DNA of 64,000 nucleotides from Chitinophaga eiseniae (GTDB lineage: Bacteria > Bacteroidota > Bacteroidia > Chitinophagales > Chitinophagaceae). The stretch lies in contig NZ_JABAHZ010000004.1 of the NCBI RefSeq assembly GCF_012641265.1, forward strand, positions 310,001 through 374,000. The letters run 5' to 3'. The translations under genes were made by a program, and so were the position numbers. Below the pieces are notes generated by a model. The model was not told the origin of the DNA and did not search any database. It saw nothing but the letters and a program-made list of their open reading frames with translations. Positions 8,069 through 17,237 of this stretch are shown in pieces; within the stretch, counting starts at the first letter, position 1, and each line of letters starts with the position of its first letter.

Positions 8069-8524
8069 ATGGAATTAGGAGTAACAATATTGAATCTCAA
8101 AGTGGTCGGATATAAGGCCAATAAGCCTAAAGATATCGCCTATGGAGGGCTGTATAATGGGAAAGTTGCTTTAGATGCGGAAGTCAGTGTAGACGTTAAA
8201 TCCAGGCAGATTGCCATCAAAATTACCGCCACAGTTTTTGTAGAAAATGATGTAAAGGATTTGATTAACCTGGGATATATTATTGGTGAAACAATTTTCC
8301 ACTTATCGGACGTTGTCTGGAGCACCAGTTTAAAAAAAGAAAAGAAAGTTTCAATGATAGATAGTGGTTTGGAAAGTTACCTGATTGGGATTGCTTATGA
8401 TTCCCTAAGGGGGCTCTTGCATGAAAAAGGGAAAAAAGATGTATTAGGTAAAGTAATCCTCCCACTGGTTGATCCATCCAATATAACAAGAACACGGAAA
8501 AGTAAAGTAAATAAAAATAACTGA
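8069..8524 (+). CDS. SecB-like chaperone candidate of the toxin-antitoxin operon
   Basis: 151 residues of a family often left as hypothetical. The predicted order is four beta strands (ILNLKVVGYKAN, KVALDAEVSVDV, QIAIKITATVFV, plus a short strand), a hydrophobic helix (LINLGYIIGETIFHL), then an amphipathic helix and a short loop strand (AYDSLRGLLHEK, then GKVILPLVDPSNI). This is the SecB topology, and the end resembles SecB's helix 2 followed by P-x-L-N-L-x-P-V-N. A C-terminal basic tail (RTRKSKVNKNN) is extra. Last gene of the operon, 9 bp after the antitoxin. I infer it stabilises the antitoxin; homology to SecB is by eye and needs a profile search. Confidence 0.55.
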   Translation: MELGVTILNLKVVGYKANKPKDIAYGGLYNGKVALDAEVSVDVKSRQIAIKITATVFVENDVKDLINLGYIIGETIFHLSDVVWSTSLKKEKKVSMIDSGLESYLIGIAYDSLRGLLHEKGKKDVLGKVILPLVDPSNITRTRKSKVNKNN

Positions 8525-8540
8525 CCACTTTCCAATAATA

Positions 8541-8585
8541 AAAATGCGGAGCCTCCGGTGTTCAACACCGGAGGCTCCGCATTTT
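8541..8585. terminator. Bidirectional terminator
   Basis: Perfect 22-bp inverted repeat (8541-8562 with 8564-8585), GC-rich inside and flanked by A4 and T4, between the convergent ends of the SecB-like gene and the beta-hydroxyacid dehydrogenase gene. It serves both strands. Confidence 0.9.
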
Positions 8586-8594
8586 ATATCATTT

Positions 8595-9443
8595 CTAAAT
8601 ACTGTTCTTTCCAATCACTGTCCAATCTTCCTGACCATGTCCTTTGGCAATCCATTGGTCCATTTCTTTGGCAATGGCCGGCAGTACTGCCAGGGGAACG
8701 CCCGCTTTGTTAGCAGCGTCAATAAACAGCTGGGTATCTTTCCGCGCCATATTCAGTTCCCAGGAGGGATTGTCGTAGGTGCCGGAAGTCATACGTTTTA
8801 CGCGCGCAGCCAGGCCGTTGCCGGGATTCCATTCGCCGAAGAGGCCAGTCACATCACTGAGAGGAATGTTCAGTGCTTTGGCGAGCGACAATGTATCTGC
8901 CAGGCCGGCGGTTAAGCCAACGAGGAAACTGTTGCCGATCAGTTTCATGCCGGCAGCTTTCCCTTCTACGTCGCCAAAATTGACCACCTGGCCCGTCATT
9001 TCTTTCAGCACTGGCAGGTAGGTGGCCACCACTTCCTGGTCGCCCGAAACGAGCATGTACCCAGTACTTTCCAGGGCATTCTGCGGACCCATGAATACCG
9101 GGGCGTGGAGATAAGTAAAGCCACGGGCTTTCCAATCTTTTGTTCGCTGCACGGCCCCATCAGCAGAGGTGGTGGTATGATCTATGATCACGGCGCCGGG
9201 TTGAAGCCCCGGAGCGGCCGCCGCCAGTACCTCATCTACCGTATGATCATCTTTTAATGTAATATGTATGCGGCTTGCACCTTTCACCGCAGCCGTTACA
9301 CCGGCAAATGCTTTGGCGCCATAAGCCTCCAGTGCAGTGGCTTTGGAGGTAGTACGATTCCACACCTGCACACTGTTCCCCTTATTAATCAACGCCCTTA
9401 CGAAATTTGACCCAAGAAGGCCCATGCCTAAGAATGCTATCAT
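8595..9443 (-). CDS. NAD(P)-dependent beta-hydroxyacid dehydrogenase family protein
   Basis: 282 residues. N-terminal Rossmann fold with the dinucleotide motif FLGMGLLGSNFV (residues 4-15) and the NRTT loop that reads the cofactor, suggesting NADP. The first domain continues with VIIDHTTTSADGAVQRTKDW, then the APVFMGPQNA substrate loop, where most members have the DAPVSGG motif. The all-helical C-terminal half contains GKAAGMKLIGNS, with Lys at the usual catalytic position of 6-phosphogluconate / 3-hydroxyisobutyrate dehydrogenases. The altered substrate loop points to a different acid, or to an imine reductase-like reaction; substrate unknown. Monogenic, convergent with the toxin operon. Confidence 0.85.
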   Translation of the reverse strand: MIAFLGMGLLGSNFVRALINKGNSVQVWNRTTSKATALEAYGAKAFAGVTAAVKGASRIHITLKDDHTVDEVLAAAAPGLQPGAVIIDHTTTSADGAVQRTKDWKARGFTYLHAPVFMGPQNALESTGYMLVSGDQEVVATYLPVLKEMTGQVVNFGDVEGKAAGMKLIGNSFLVGLTAGLADTLSLAKALNIPLSDVTGLFGEWNPGNGLAARVKRMTSGTYDNPSWELNMARKDTQLFIDAANKAGVPLAVLPAIAKEMDQWIAKGHGQEDWTVIGKNSI

Positions 9444-9557
9444 AACCTTTTTTCTTCCGAAGATAGGAAAAAGTTAAAAGGTATGGGGGGGAAGTGACGT
9501 CTTGCACGTCATATAAACGATTGTGCTGTTTCTTTTTTAAGGAAATTATTGGACCTG

Positions 9558-12071
9558 ATGCCGTTTACCTACAACTGTACCTGCAAGGGCGTAATGTGCC
9601 TGTTATTGTGGTTGATTTCGGGGGCAGGATATGGACAAACTGCGCCCGGAATCGCCGGAAAAGTGGTGAATCAATTTACGCAGGAACCGCTGCCCTTCGC
9701 CACTGTTTACTGGAAAGCTGCCGGCTTTGGCTGTATGACAGACAATGCCGGCATATTTAAGCTGAAACCAAGTAGTCGCCCGGCTGATACGCTGGTGGTG
9801 CGCTACGTAGGATACGCCGTTAAATACCTGCCAATGCAGCATCCGTACAACAATACGGAGCTGGTCCTGCAGCTCGAAGCTAACATGAACAAAGGCGTGG
9901 AAGTAAAAGCAAAGCTGGACCGCGGCCTGGTTTGGTGGCGACAGATAGTGGCGCATAAAGCGGAAAATAGCCCCCGGCACTATAATAACTACTACGCCGA
10001 ATTATATAATAAACTGGAACTCGACCTGGCCAACTTCAACAGGAAGCGACTGACCAATAATAAATTGCTGCAGCCCTTTGCATTCGTACTGGATCGCGTG
10101 GACAGCACTTCCGAACAAAAGCCTTTCCTGCCGGTATTTCTCACCGAATCTGTATCAGATTATTATGTGGCGGGAACGCCTCCCCGCGTACGGGAAGAAA
10201 TCAAAGCATTACATACCAGCGGTATTAAGAATGAATCAGTGATGGAATACCTCGGTGGTATCAACCAGAAAATTAATACCTACAACAACTACATGCTGAT
10301 ATTCAAACGGGAATTTATCAGCCCCGTCAGCGAAAACGGCGACCGGTACTATCATTATAAAGGACTGGATACCATACAGCTGAACGGACAATCTTATTTC
10401 CATCTGGCCTTTACGCCGAAGCGGGAAGGAGAAAATCTTTTCTCAGGCGATTGCTGGGTGAACAGCCGTACCTGGGCATTGCTGAAAATCAGCTTGTCGG
10501 TGTCGGGTACCGTGGATATCAACTTTGTAAAACGACTCGACATCATCCAGGAATTTGCCCAACTAAATGAGAAAGATTGGGTAGTGACAAAAGATAAATT
10601 TATTGTAGAACTGGCGCCGCTGGGCAAGGAAAAAACTACTTTCATTGGCCGGAAAACCACGCAGTATCAACAAATCAGGGTCAACGCACCCGATATTGCC
10701 AGTAAAGTAATGGCCAATAAAAAAGCGGAGGAAGTGTTGGTGGCCGACACGGCATTAACGGCAGGTAAGGAATACATGAGCCAACACCGCCCCGACCCCC
10801 TGACCAAAAATGAACTGCATGCCATCACCCTGGTGGATACACTGAAATCGATGCCGGCCTTTACCCGGTTAAGCAATACTTTCACCTTCCTGGTAGACGG
10901 ACATATCAAGCTGGGTAAAGTAGAAATAGGCCCCTGGTATAAATGGATCAGCCGCAACCGCATTGAAGGTATGCGGTTACGTTTCGACCTCGGCACCACG
11001 CCCGAATTCAACCGCAACCTGCGCCTGTTCGGCTACCTGGCCTACGGCAGCAAAGACAAGGCCCTGAAAGGTAAAATGGCCATGGCATACGAATTACCTA
11101 AAACAGGATGGAGCTTTGCCTCCTGGTATAAAGACGATCTCGATAATAATCAACGCGGATTTAACGGGGAAGAAGTATCCCTGGATAATGTATTCGGCGC
11201 CCTCGTACGGCGGCATGGTATTCCACAAAAGTTTATACGTCAGCGTGAGTTTAAACTGATGGCCATGAAAAAAATTGCCGGTACTTTTTCCATACAGGGA
11301 GCGGTGTCGCATAGCGCCTACACTACCTTTGATCCGCTGCCTTCCCATAAAATGTTCCTGCGCCAGGGAGAAGAAAGAAATAACCTGGTGAATATGGAGA
11401 TGCAACTCAATCTCCGTTATGCACCCGGAGAAAAGGAAATTCACACCTTCCGGAAGATACGCAGGATACGCGGGCAACTACCCGTGCTGGAACTGAATTA
11501 TGCGCTGGCGCCTTCCGGTATCCTCGACAGCCGGTATAGTTACCAGAAGGTGAATGTAAGCCTGATGCAGCAAGTACAATTGCCTAACTGGGGACAGCTG
11601 AGCTATATGGTGTATGGCGGAAAAATTTTCGGCGACCGGTTGCCTTTTATGTTATTACAGATGCATCCGGGCAATGAAACGTATTATTACAATAAGCAGT
11701 CGTTTAGCCTGATGAATAAGTACGAGTTTTTCAGCGACCAATATGCAGGGATTAATATCGAACATCATTTCGACCGGAAGTTGTTAAACCTGTTGCCTTT
11801 TATGCGGAAAACAGGCGTACGTCAGTTCTGGAATGTGAAGACAGTATTTGGCGATATGTCGGCCAGCAATCGGAGCTTTAATCACATCGAGTTTGCAGAC
11901 TATGGCATGCGCTCTCTCAAAGGGCATGTATATACGGAAGTAGGTACGGGGATAGATAATATCTTTAAATTTTTCCGTATTGATGCGGTATGGCGGTTAT
12001 ATCCCAATAGTAAGAATGTTTCACATACCGGCAATTTTGGACTGTTTGGCAGTTTGCGGCTACAGTTTTAA
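9558..12071 (+). CDS. DUF5686 family protein with carboxypeptidase regulatory-like domain
   Basis: 837 residues from ATG 9558 (an ATG at 9594 is possible; a TTG at 9549 is less likely). Signal peptide to about residue 26 (VMCLLLWLISGAGYGQ). Residues 30-105 form a carboxypeptidase-D regulatory-like beta-sandwich (IAGKVVNQFTQEPLPFATVY, ending VRYVGYAVKYLPM), as on many Bacteroidota outer-membrane proteins. The remaining ~700 residues match DUF5686, rich in alternating aromatic/polar strands, including a C-terminal TGNFGLFGSLRLQF end that looks like the last strand of an outer-membrane barrel. It is probably an outer-membrane protein; the role of DUF5686 is not established. Monogenic; a palindromic repeat follows its stop. 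Confidence 0.8.
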   Translation: MPFTYNCTCKGVMCLLLWLISGAGYGQTAPGIAGKVVNQFTQEPLPFATVYWKAAGFGCMTDNAGIFKLKPSSRPADTLVVRYVGYAVKYLPMQHPYNNTELVLQLEANMNKGVEVKAKLDRGLVWWRQIVAHKAENSPRHYNNYYAELYNKLELDLANFNRKRLTNNKLLQPFAFVLDRVDSTSEQKPFLPVFLTESVSDYYVAGTPPRVREEIKALHTSGIKNESVMEYLGGINQKINTYNNYMLIFKREFISPVSENGDRYYHYKGLDTIQLNGQSYFHLAFTPKREGENLFSGDCWVNSRTWALLKISLSVSGTVDINFVKRLDIIQEFAQLNEKDWVVTKDKFIVELAPLGKEKTTFIGRKTTQYQQIRVNAPDIASKVMANKKAEEVLVADTALTAGKEYMSQHRPDPLTKNELHAITLVDTLKSMPAFTRLSNTFTFLVDGHIKLGKVEIGPWYKWISRNRIEGMRLRFDLGTTPEFNRNLRLFGYLAYGSKDKALKGKMAMAYELPKTGWSFASWYKDDLDNNQRGFNGEEVSLDNVFGALVRRHGIPQKFIRQREFKLMAMKKIAGTFSIQGAVSHSAYTTFDPLPSHKMFLRQGEERNNLVNMEMQLNLRYAPGEKEIHTFRKIRRIRGQLPVLELNYALAPSGILDSRYSYQKVNVSLMQQVQLPNWGQLSYMVYGGKIFGDRLPFMLLQMHPGNETYYYNKQSFSLMNKYEFFSDQYAGINIEHHFDRKLLNLLPFMRKTGVRQFWNVKTVFGDMSASNRSFNHIEFADYGMRSLKGHVYTEVGTGIDNIFKFFRIDAVWRLYPNSKNVSHTGNFGLFGSLRLQF

Positions 12072-12133
12072 TCACGTAAAGGAGCAAAGAGGCAAAGGCG
12101 CGAAGTGCTTTGCTTCTTTGCTCCTTTGCGTGA
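12072..12133. repeat. Intergenic palindrome with GCAAAG-type arms (copy A)
   Basis: An imperfect inverted repeat (TCACGTAAAGGAGCAAAG ... CTTTGCTCCTTTGCGTGA) fills exactly the gap between the stop codons of two convergent genes. Its arms resemble the repeat at 31315-31389. It probably acts as a bidirectional terminator; the shared sequence suggests a dispersed repeat family. Confidence 0.8.
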
Positions 12134-13576
12134 TCAGGTTTTTGCTTTTTCAAAGCCGCTGTTATCCCGGCTATCTTTGCTGGTTTGCAACAGGATTACA
12201 AAAGGAGCATCCTGGTTTTTATGATCCAGGTGAATAAAGTATTCGTTTTTACCAATCAGTTCCGGTGTTCCGCTGATGATATTTTTTTCCAGGGAAGTCA
12301 CATTTACCAACGTTGTTTGCGCAGGCAGCTTTACCCGCAATTGGCCGGACACGGGTACATTACAAACCACCATGTACACGCTGTCTGTACCGGATTTGCG
12401 GATATAATATCCCCAATCCTGTTTTGCGAAGCCGGCATCTGTACCTCCATAAATAGCACTGCCATTTATTTTCATCCAGCGGCTTATTTCCTGCATGCGC
12501 TGCACTTCTTCTGTACGGAAAGTACCATCGCTTTTAGGTCCGAAGTTAATCACGAAATTACCGCCCAGCGAAGCAGATTTTACCAGCATTTCAATGAGTT
12601 CATTAGATGATTTGATGTGTCCCGCCCACCTGGCATTGTAGCCCCATTGGTTTTCAGGAATAGTCATTACGCCTTCCCAGTCGTTGCCATGTACATCGGC
12701 TGATTTTTCCGGCAGCTTGCGTTCCCAGCCCTGCTCGTAATCGCCCATCAGGCGGCCATTGGAGTCGAAGTGGCGGGCGCCTTTTTCATCGGCGCGTAAA
12801 CGGCTGCCGATAATGAGGCCGGGATGTAATCGTTGCAGGTACTGCTCCAGTTCATCGGAGAACGAGCCGTCGTTTTTCCAGGAATCGTCCCAGGTGCCGT
12901 CAAACCAGAAACCTTTTACGGTAGGGTATCGCTGTAATAATTCGGTCAACTGGTTTTTTACAAATACCTTGAACCGTTGATAGGCGATGGAGTCCGCGGG
13001 TGTTTTTAAGGCAGCGCGCCAGTCGGGCTGATTCCAGTCGATGATGGAAAAGTACAGGTATACATCGATCCCTTTTTTATTGTAGGCATCTACCATGGGA
13101 CCAATAATATCTTTTTTCCACGGAGAGGCAGCCACGCTATATTTACTGTATTTACTGGGCCACAGGCAAAATCCATCGTGGTGTTTGGTGGTGATGATCA
13201 TGTATTTGGCGCCCATATCGTTGGCTTGTTGCGCCCATTCTTCCGGCTGATAGTTGACCGGGTTAAATTGTTTATACAGGTTATCATACTCCTGTTGTGG
13301 CATTTCCTTCCAGGAGCGTATCCATTCGGCGGCGCCGTTATATGTTTTTCCTTTCCATTCGCCACCGGGAATGGCGTACAGTCCCCAGTGAATAAATTGT
13401 CCCAGGCGCTGTGAGCGCCAGCGGGCCATGTCCGCATCTGTTCTGTTGCCGATGCGGTGGGCGCCGTGTTCCAGTGGAAGGGTATCTCTTATGCTTTGAT
13501 TCGTTTGAGCATGTCCGTGCAGTTGTAATAACAACAGGGCATTGGCGGCTATAGTACGCAATGTTTTTTGCATCAT
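12134..13576 (-). CDS. GH29 alpha-L-fucosidase
   Basis: 480 residues with a signal peptide (residues 1-23, ending HGHAQ). The catalytic barrel shows the GH29 landmarks: GQFIHWGLYAIPGGEW (59-74), ITTKHHDGFCLW (128-139) and KGFWFDGTWDDSW (221-233), where Asp226 is the expected nucleophile; the acid/base is likely Glu281 or Glu285. A short C-terminal beta-sandwich follows. It removes terminal alpha-L-fucose from glycans in the periplasm. Last gene of the minus-strand PUL, 2 bp after the GH2 gene and therefore co-transcribed with SusC/SusD. Together with GH2 it suggests a fucosylated, galactose- or glucuronate-containing glycan. Confidence 0.95.
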   Translation of the reverse strand: MMQKTLRTIAANALLLLQLHGHAQTNQSIRDTLPLEHGAHRIGNRTDADMARWRSQRLGQFIHWGLYAIPGGEWKGKTYNGAAEWIRSWKEMPQQEYDNLYKQFNPVNYQPEEWAQQANDMGAKYMIITTKHHDGFCLWPSKYSKYSVAASPWKKDIIGPMVDAYNKKGIDVYLYFSIIDWNQPDWRAALKTPADSIAYQRFKVFVKNQLTELLQRYPTVKGFWFDGTWDDSWKNDGSFSDELEQYLQRLHPGLIIGSRLRADEKGARHFDSNGRLMGDYEQGWERKLPEKSADVHGNDWEGVMTIPENQWGYNARWAGHIKSSNELIEMLVKSASLGGNFVINFGPKSDGTFRTEEVQRMQEISRWMKINGSAIYGGTDAGFAKQDWGYYIRKSGTDSVYMVVCNVPVSGQLRVKLPAQTTLVNVTSLEKNIISGTPELIGKNEYFIHLDHKNQDAPFVILLQTSKDSRDNSGFEKAKT

Positions 13577-13578
13577 GA

Positions 13579-15627
13579 TCAGTTAAATGTCCAGGTAATG
13601 GTATCCGTATATGCTTTGCCGTTATAGATGCCGGTGGCGGTGATCGTATTGTTGCCGGGTTGAAGTGTGATATCGTCAAAGATAATATCTCTTTTATTCG
13701 CGCCCCTATGACCGGTAACCGGTGCATTATTATTTACCTGCAGGGTTACAAGTTCCAGGTTGCTGAATACTTCTACTTTCACGTGGGCCTGGTGGCGGAT
13801 ATTGTTGCGGCGTTCGGCGATATATACCATGGGCGCCGGGTTCCAGTTAGCTTTATACCAGTAGAACGCATCTTTTTTCTCCTGGCGGTCGTAGGTGATC
13901 AGGCCTTTCAGGTTGCGGGCATTCACTCCGCCCCGGTTCCACATGGGTACGGCAAATTCGAACATATTCCATAAATAGGAAGCGGTGATATACGGGTGTT
14001 TTTCTATCACGGCCCATTGCTGCACGTGAGTAGCTGTCTGATAGGTTTCCGGAAAGAATTGTCCGCTTACCGGGTCAAAGTCTGTTACCAGGCTATCGGT
14101 ATGCTGATGAATGTTTCCGTCGGCGCCATATTCCGTTAGCATCAGCCTATAGTCCGGGTAATCTTTTTCCAGTCCTTTTACCCAGCCTTCTATATCCCCT
14201 ATTTTGCCTTCATACCAGCCGAAGTAGCGGTTCATGCCCTGGATATCTGTGGCCAGGTTGGCGGGGCGATTCATTTCGCCGTAGCCGCTTACCGCCACGG
14301 TATACCGGCCAGGGTCGTTGGTTTTGGCTATATCGTTCAGCTGTCGGGTGAGTACTGATACATAATCGTCGGGTGTTTTGGCATATACTTCGTTGTGCAT
14401 ACCCCATACGTAGATCGCCGGGTGGTTGAAGTTTTGCCGGATTAACTCGGTGAGTTGCTGTTGGGCATTTTCACTTTCTTTCCCGGAGAAGTTATTAACG
14501 AAAGGTATCTCTGCCCAGATCAGGAAACCCATGCTATCACATTGGGAGTAGAGATATTCCGATTGCTGGTAGTGAGCAAAGCGGATGGTGGTGGCCCCAA
14601 TTTCGCGTATCAGGTCGAGGTCTGTTTTATGCTGTGCATTGCTGAGTGCATTGCCATAGTCCTGCCATTCCTGGTGGCGGGTAACACCGTGCATCGGGTA
14701 AGCTATACCATTCAGGAAACAACCTTTCCCCGCCTGCACCTCGATGCGACGTAGCCCCAGTGGCTGAGTTACGGCATCCAGCACTTTTCCGCCGGCTATA
14801 ATGGAGGTAGTGAGGGCATAGAGATAGGGATCTTTGAGCCCGTTCCACAAATGCGGATTATTGACCGGGAGTTCCTGGTGGACGATGTTGATACCTTGTG
14901 GAGAGAGGCTTGCATCTTTAACGGAAATGGCTACACGCTTTCCCTGGTGATCCTTTATTTCCGTTTGTACCTGTACGTTCGTATAATGAAGACGTTTGTT
15001 TTCGATCTTGGCGGTCACCCCTACCTGTGCCTTTTTATTGCCCAGCTCCTGCGTAATATAAATCCCCGGCGAAGCATAGTCGGTAGTGGTGATGTTGATA
15101 TCATTGGTGATCAGTAGGTTGACCGGCCGGTAGATACCTCCGAAAATGCCAAAGAGAAAGTTGTTGACGGGCAACACATCTTCCCTGGCTTTATTATTGG
15201 CTTTTACCACGATGGTATTTTCTTCTCCATACTTCACCACGTGGGTAATCTCAAAACAGAAGGCGGCATAGGAACCTTTATGCTCGCCGATGAAACGATT
15301 ATTGATGTAGAGGTTGGCTACGGAGCCTACGCCATCGAAGCGGAGGAACAGGCGCTTTCCTTTCAGCGAGGCTGCTACGGGAAATTGTTTTTGATAACAA
15401 CCTTCGCCGGCATAGAAATTTTTGCCTTCCTGCATATCTTTATTATTCCAGGTATGCGGGAGTGTTACGCTTTGCCAGCTGGTGTCGGACTGGTTTTTAT
15501 CTGCTATGAGCGGACCTTTGCGAAAGGTCCATCCATCGTTGAATGGCAAGACAGTTCTTCCCGTTTGTCCGTACCCCTGCAAAAACAGGAGTACAGACAA
15601 TAAGGAAATGAGGAGTGATTTCTTCAT
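13579..15627 (-). CDS. GH2 family glycoside hydrolase
   Basis: 682 residues, signal peptide to about residue 20 (LLFLQGYGQ). Domains in order: GH2 sugar-binding jelly roll (25-175, with FLRFDGVGSVANLYINNRFIG), immunoglobulin-like sandwich (180-300) and the TIM barrel (300-600) with HGVTRHQEW (313-321), YVWGMHNEVY (acid/base Glu413 in the HNE motif) and LMLTEYGADG (nucleophile Glu499). It is shorter than large beta-galactosidases, lacking their extra C-terminal domains. The likely activity is beta-galactosidase or beta-glucuronidase/galacturonidase; sequence alone does not decide. It lies 9 bp downstream of SusD and 2 bp upstream of the fucosidase in the PUL. Confidence 0.92.
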   Translation of the reverse strand: MKKSLLISLLSVLLFLQGYGQTGRTVLPFNDGWTFRKGPLIADKNQSDTSWQSVTLPHTWNNKDMQEGKNFYAGEGCYQKQFPVAASLKGKRLFLRFDGVGSVANLYINNRFIGEHKGSYAAFCFEITHVVKYGEENTIVVKANNKAREDVLPVNNFLFGIFGGIYRPVNLLITNDINITTTDYASPGIYITQELGNKKAQVGVTAKIENKRLHYTNVQVQTEIKDHQGKRVAISVKDASLSPQGINIVHQELPVNNPHLWNGLKDPYLYALTTSIIAGGKVLDAVTQPLGLRRIEVQAGKGCFLNGIAYPMHGVTRHQEWQDYGNALSNAQHKTDLDLIREIGATTIRFAHYQQSEYLYSQCDSMGFLIWAEIPFVNNFSGKESENAQQQLTELIRQNFNHPAIYVWGMHNEVYAKTPDDYVSVLTRQLNDIAKTNDPGRYTVAVSGYGEMNRPANLATDIQGMNRYFGWYEGKIGDIEGWVKGLEKDYPDYRLMLTEYGADGNIHQHTDSLVTDFDPVSGQFFPETYQTATHVQQWAVIEKHPYITASYLWNMFEFAVPMWNRGGVNARNLKGLITYDRQEKKDAFYWYKANWNPAPMVYIAERRNNIRHQAHVKVEVFSNLELVTLQVNNNAPVTGHRGANKRDIIFDDITLQPGNNTITATGIYNGKAYTDTITWTFN

Positions 15628-15636
15628 GGCAATGAT

Positions 15637-17226
15637 TTATTTACCGTAGCCATCATTTTGTGTAAGCACGGCATCTTTATTCACGTCAATTTCCGATTGC
15701 GGAATAGGCAGGTGTATGTTGAAATCGCTGATGGTAGGCGCTACTTTCGGATTGTATTTGCGCACCCTTGCCACCAGGGTATTGGTTCTGATGAGGGTGA
15801 GGCGGCGCAGCTCTTCTGCGGTGAGCTCCCGGGCCCTTTCATCGAGAATATAGTCCAGCGTTACATCGGCGGCCTGTACCGGTGTAGCGTGGGCGCGGTT
15901 GCGGATCACGTTGATACTGGCAGCAGCATCTGCATTGCGTCCCTGCTTGAATTGCGCTTCTGCCAGCAGCAGGTAAGTTTCCCCAAGACGCATTTGTATC
16001 CTGTCTTTGTACGATTGCGCGCCCTGTATATCCTGTGGCTGAAACTCATACCATTTGGTGGTATGGGCAAAGATATTCTGGATGGTATCAAAGCCGGTAA
16101 CCTTCACCGGTTGTCCATACTTGGGAGAAGCCGGATCGTTGTAATAGTACTGGCGGCGGATATTGAAGCGGGAGTTGCGCATGTCGTCGTTATCGTACAG
16201 GTTGTACGTCCACCAGTTGGTAGGGCGTATCCTGCCAATGCCGCGTCCGCCGAGTGAATCGCATACTTTCATGCCGGCCACGTTTACATAAAAAGGTCCC
16301 CACTCGCGGCGGCGCTGATCAAATGCAGAGGCGCCCCCGGGAATGTTGTATTGTTGCTCTATGACCCAGATGGCTTCGGTGTTGCCCTGGTTGCGGCGCA
16401 TATTACCGTAGGTAAACATATCGGCAAAAGGATCACCGGGTTGGGACGCTTTTACGCCATAGCGAGCATTGATGAGACTAAAGAAATTGCTGTTGATAAT
16501 CCTTTTCGCAGCCGCCTCTGCATCGGCGGGTTTGTTGGCCCGCAGCAGCGCTTCGGTCAACAGCTGTGCCGCTGCAAATTTATTGATGCGTCCCTGTTTT
16601 TTTACACTGGCCGGATCGGGGAGGTGCGCTTCTGCAAAGGTGAGGTCGTCGATGATCTGTTGTATCACCGCTGCTTCGGTAGCCCTTGTAAAGTCGGTAC
16701 GGGGCGCTGTTACCGGCGTGGTGATCAATGGTACGCCACCAAACAGGATAGAGAGATGGTTATAGGCATACGCACGGAAGAAACAGGCTTCCGCTTTGTA
16801 TAAGTCGCGCTGGGCCTGCGTGAGTGTAGCCTTCGGGTTGGCCGAGGCGGTAATGATCACATTGGCGGTATTGATTAATTTATAACCATAGTTCCAGATG
16901 CTGCTCAGCGAACCTGTTTGAGAATTGAGATTCTGATAGTTTTCATAGGGCGCCTGTATGGTATTTGGCTGACCGGTAATGGCCATATCGGTACCTACAT
17001 AAAAGGTGGCCAGTAAGCCCTGTGTATCTCCGTAGTCATTGCGCATTACGCTCAGCATCCCGGTGCTGGCGGCTTCGAAGCCTAATTCATCTACCAGCGT
17101 ATTATCCGGTGCGTAGGCCGATTTAAGGTCTTCGTCAAGAAAATGTTTACTGCAGGAGGAAACAGACAGTGTCAATACCCCCGCTACTAAGATCCTGCAT
17201 ATATATAAGCAATTTTTCATGGTCAT
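15637..17226 (-). CDS. SusD/RagB-like glycan-binding lipoprotein (PUL 1)
   Basis: 529 residues with a lipoprotein signal (LSVSSC, Cys25). The body is the SusD tetratricopeptide-rich fold: LYKAEACFFRAYAYNHLSIL near 140, MRLGETYLLLAEAQFKQGRN and ILDERARELTAEELRRLTLI near the end, finishing with the IPQSEIDVN-type tail. It sits on the outer face of the outer membrane as a lid on SusC and captures the target glycan. It starts 11 bp after SusC and is followed by GH2 and GH29 in the same transcript. The start could also be ATG 17220. Confidence 0.95.
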   Translation of the reverse strand: MTMKNCLYICRILVAGVLTLSVSSCSKHFLDEDLKSAYAPDNTLVDELGFEAASTGMLSVMRNDYGDTQGLLATFYVGTDMAITGQPNTIQAPYENYQNLNSQTGSLSSIWNYGYKLINTANVIITASANPKATLTQAQRDLYKAEACFFRAYAYNHLSILFGGVPLITTPVTAPRTDFTRATEAAVIQQIIDDLTFAEAHLPDPASVKKQGRINKFAAAQLLTEALLRANKPADAEAAAKRIINSNFFSLINARYGVKASQPGDPFADMFTYGNMRRNQGNTEAIWVIEQQYNIPGGASAFDQRRREWGPFYVNVAGMKVCDSLGGRGIGRIRPTNWWTYNLYDNDDMRNSRFNIRRQYYYNDPASPKYGQPVKVTGFDTIQNIFAHTTKWYEFQPQDIQGAQSYKDRIQMRLGETYLLLAEAQFKQGRNADAAASINVIRNRAHATPVQAADVTLDYILDERARELTAEELRRLTLIRTNTLVARVRKYNPKVAPTISDFNIHLPIPQSEIDVNKDAVLTQNDGYGK

Positions 17227-17237
17227 CTCTTTTAAAA

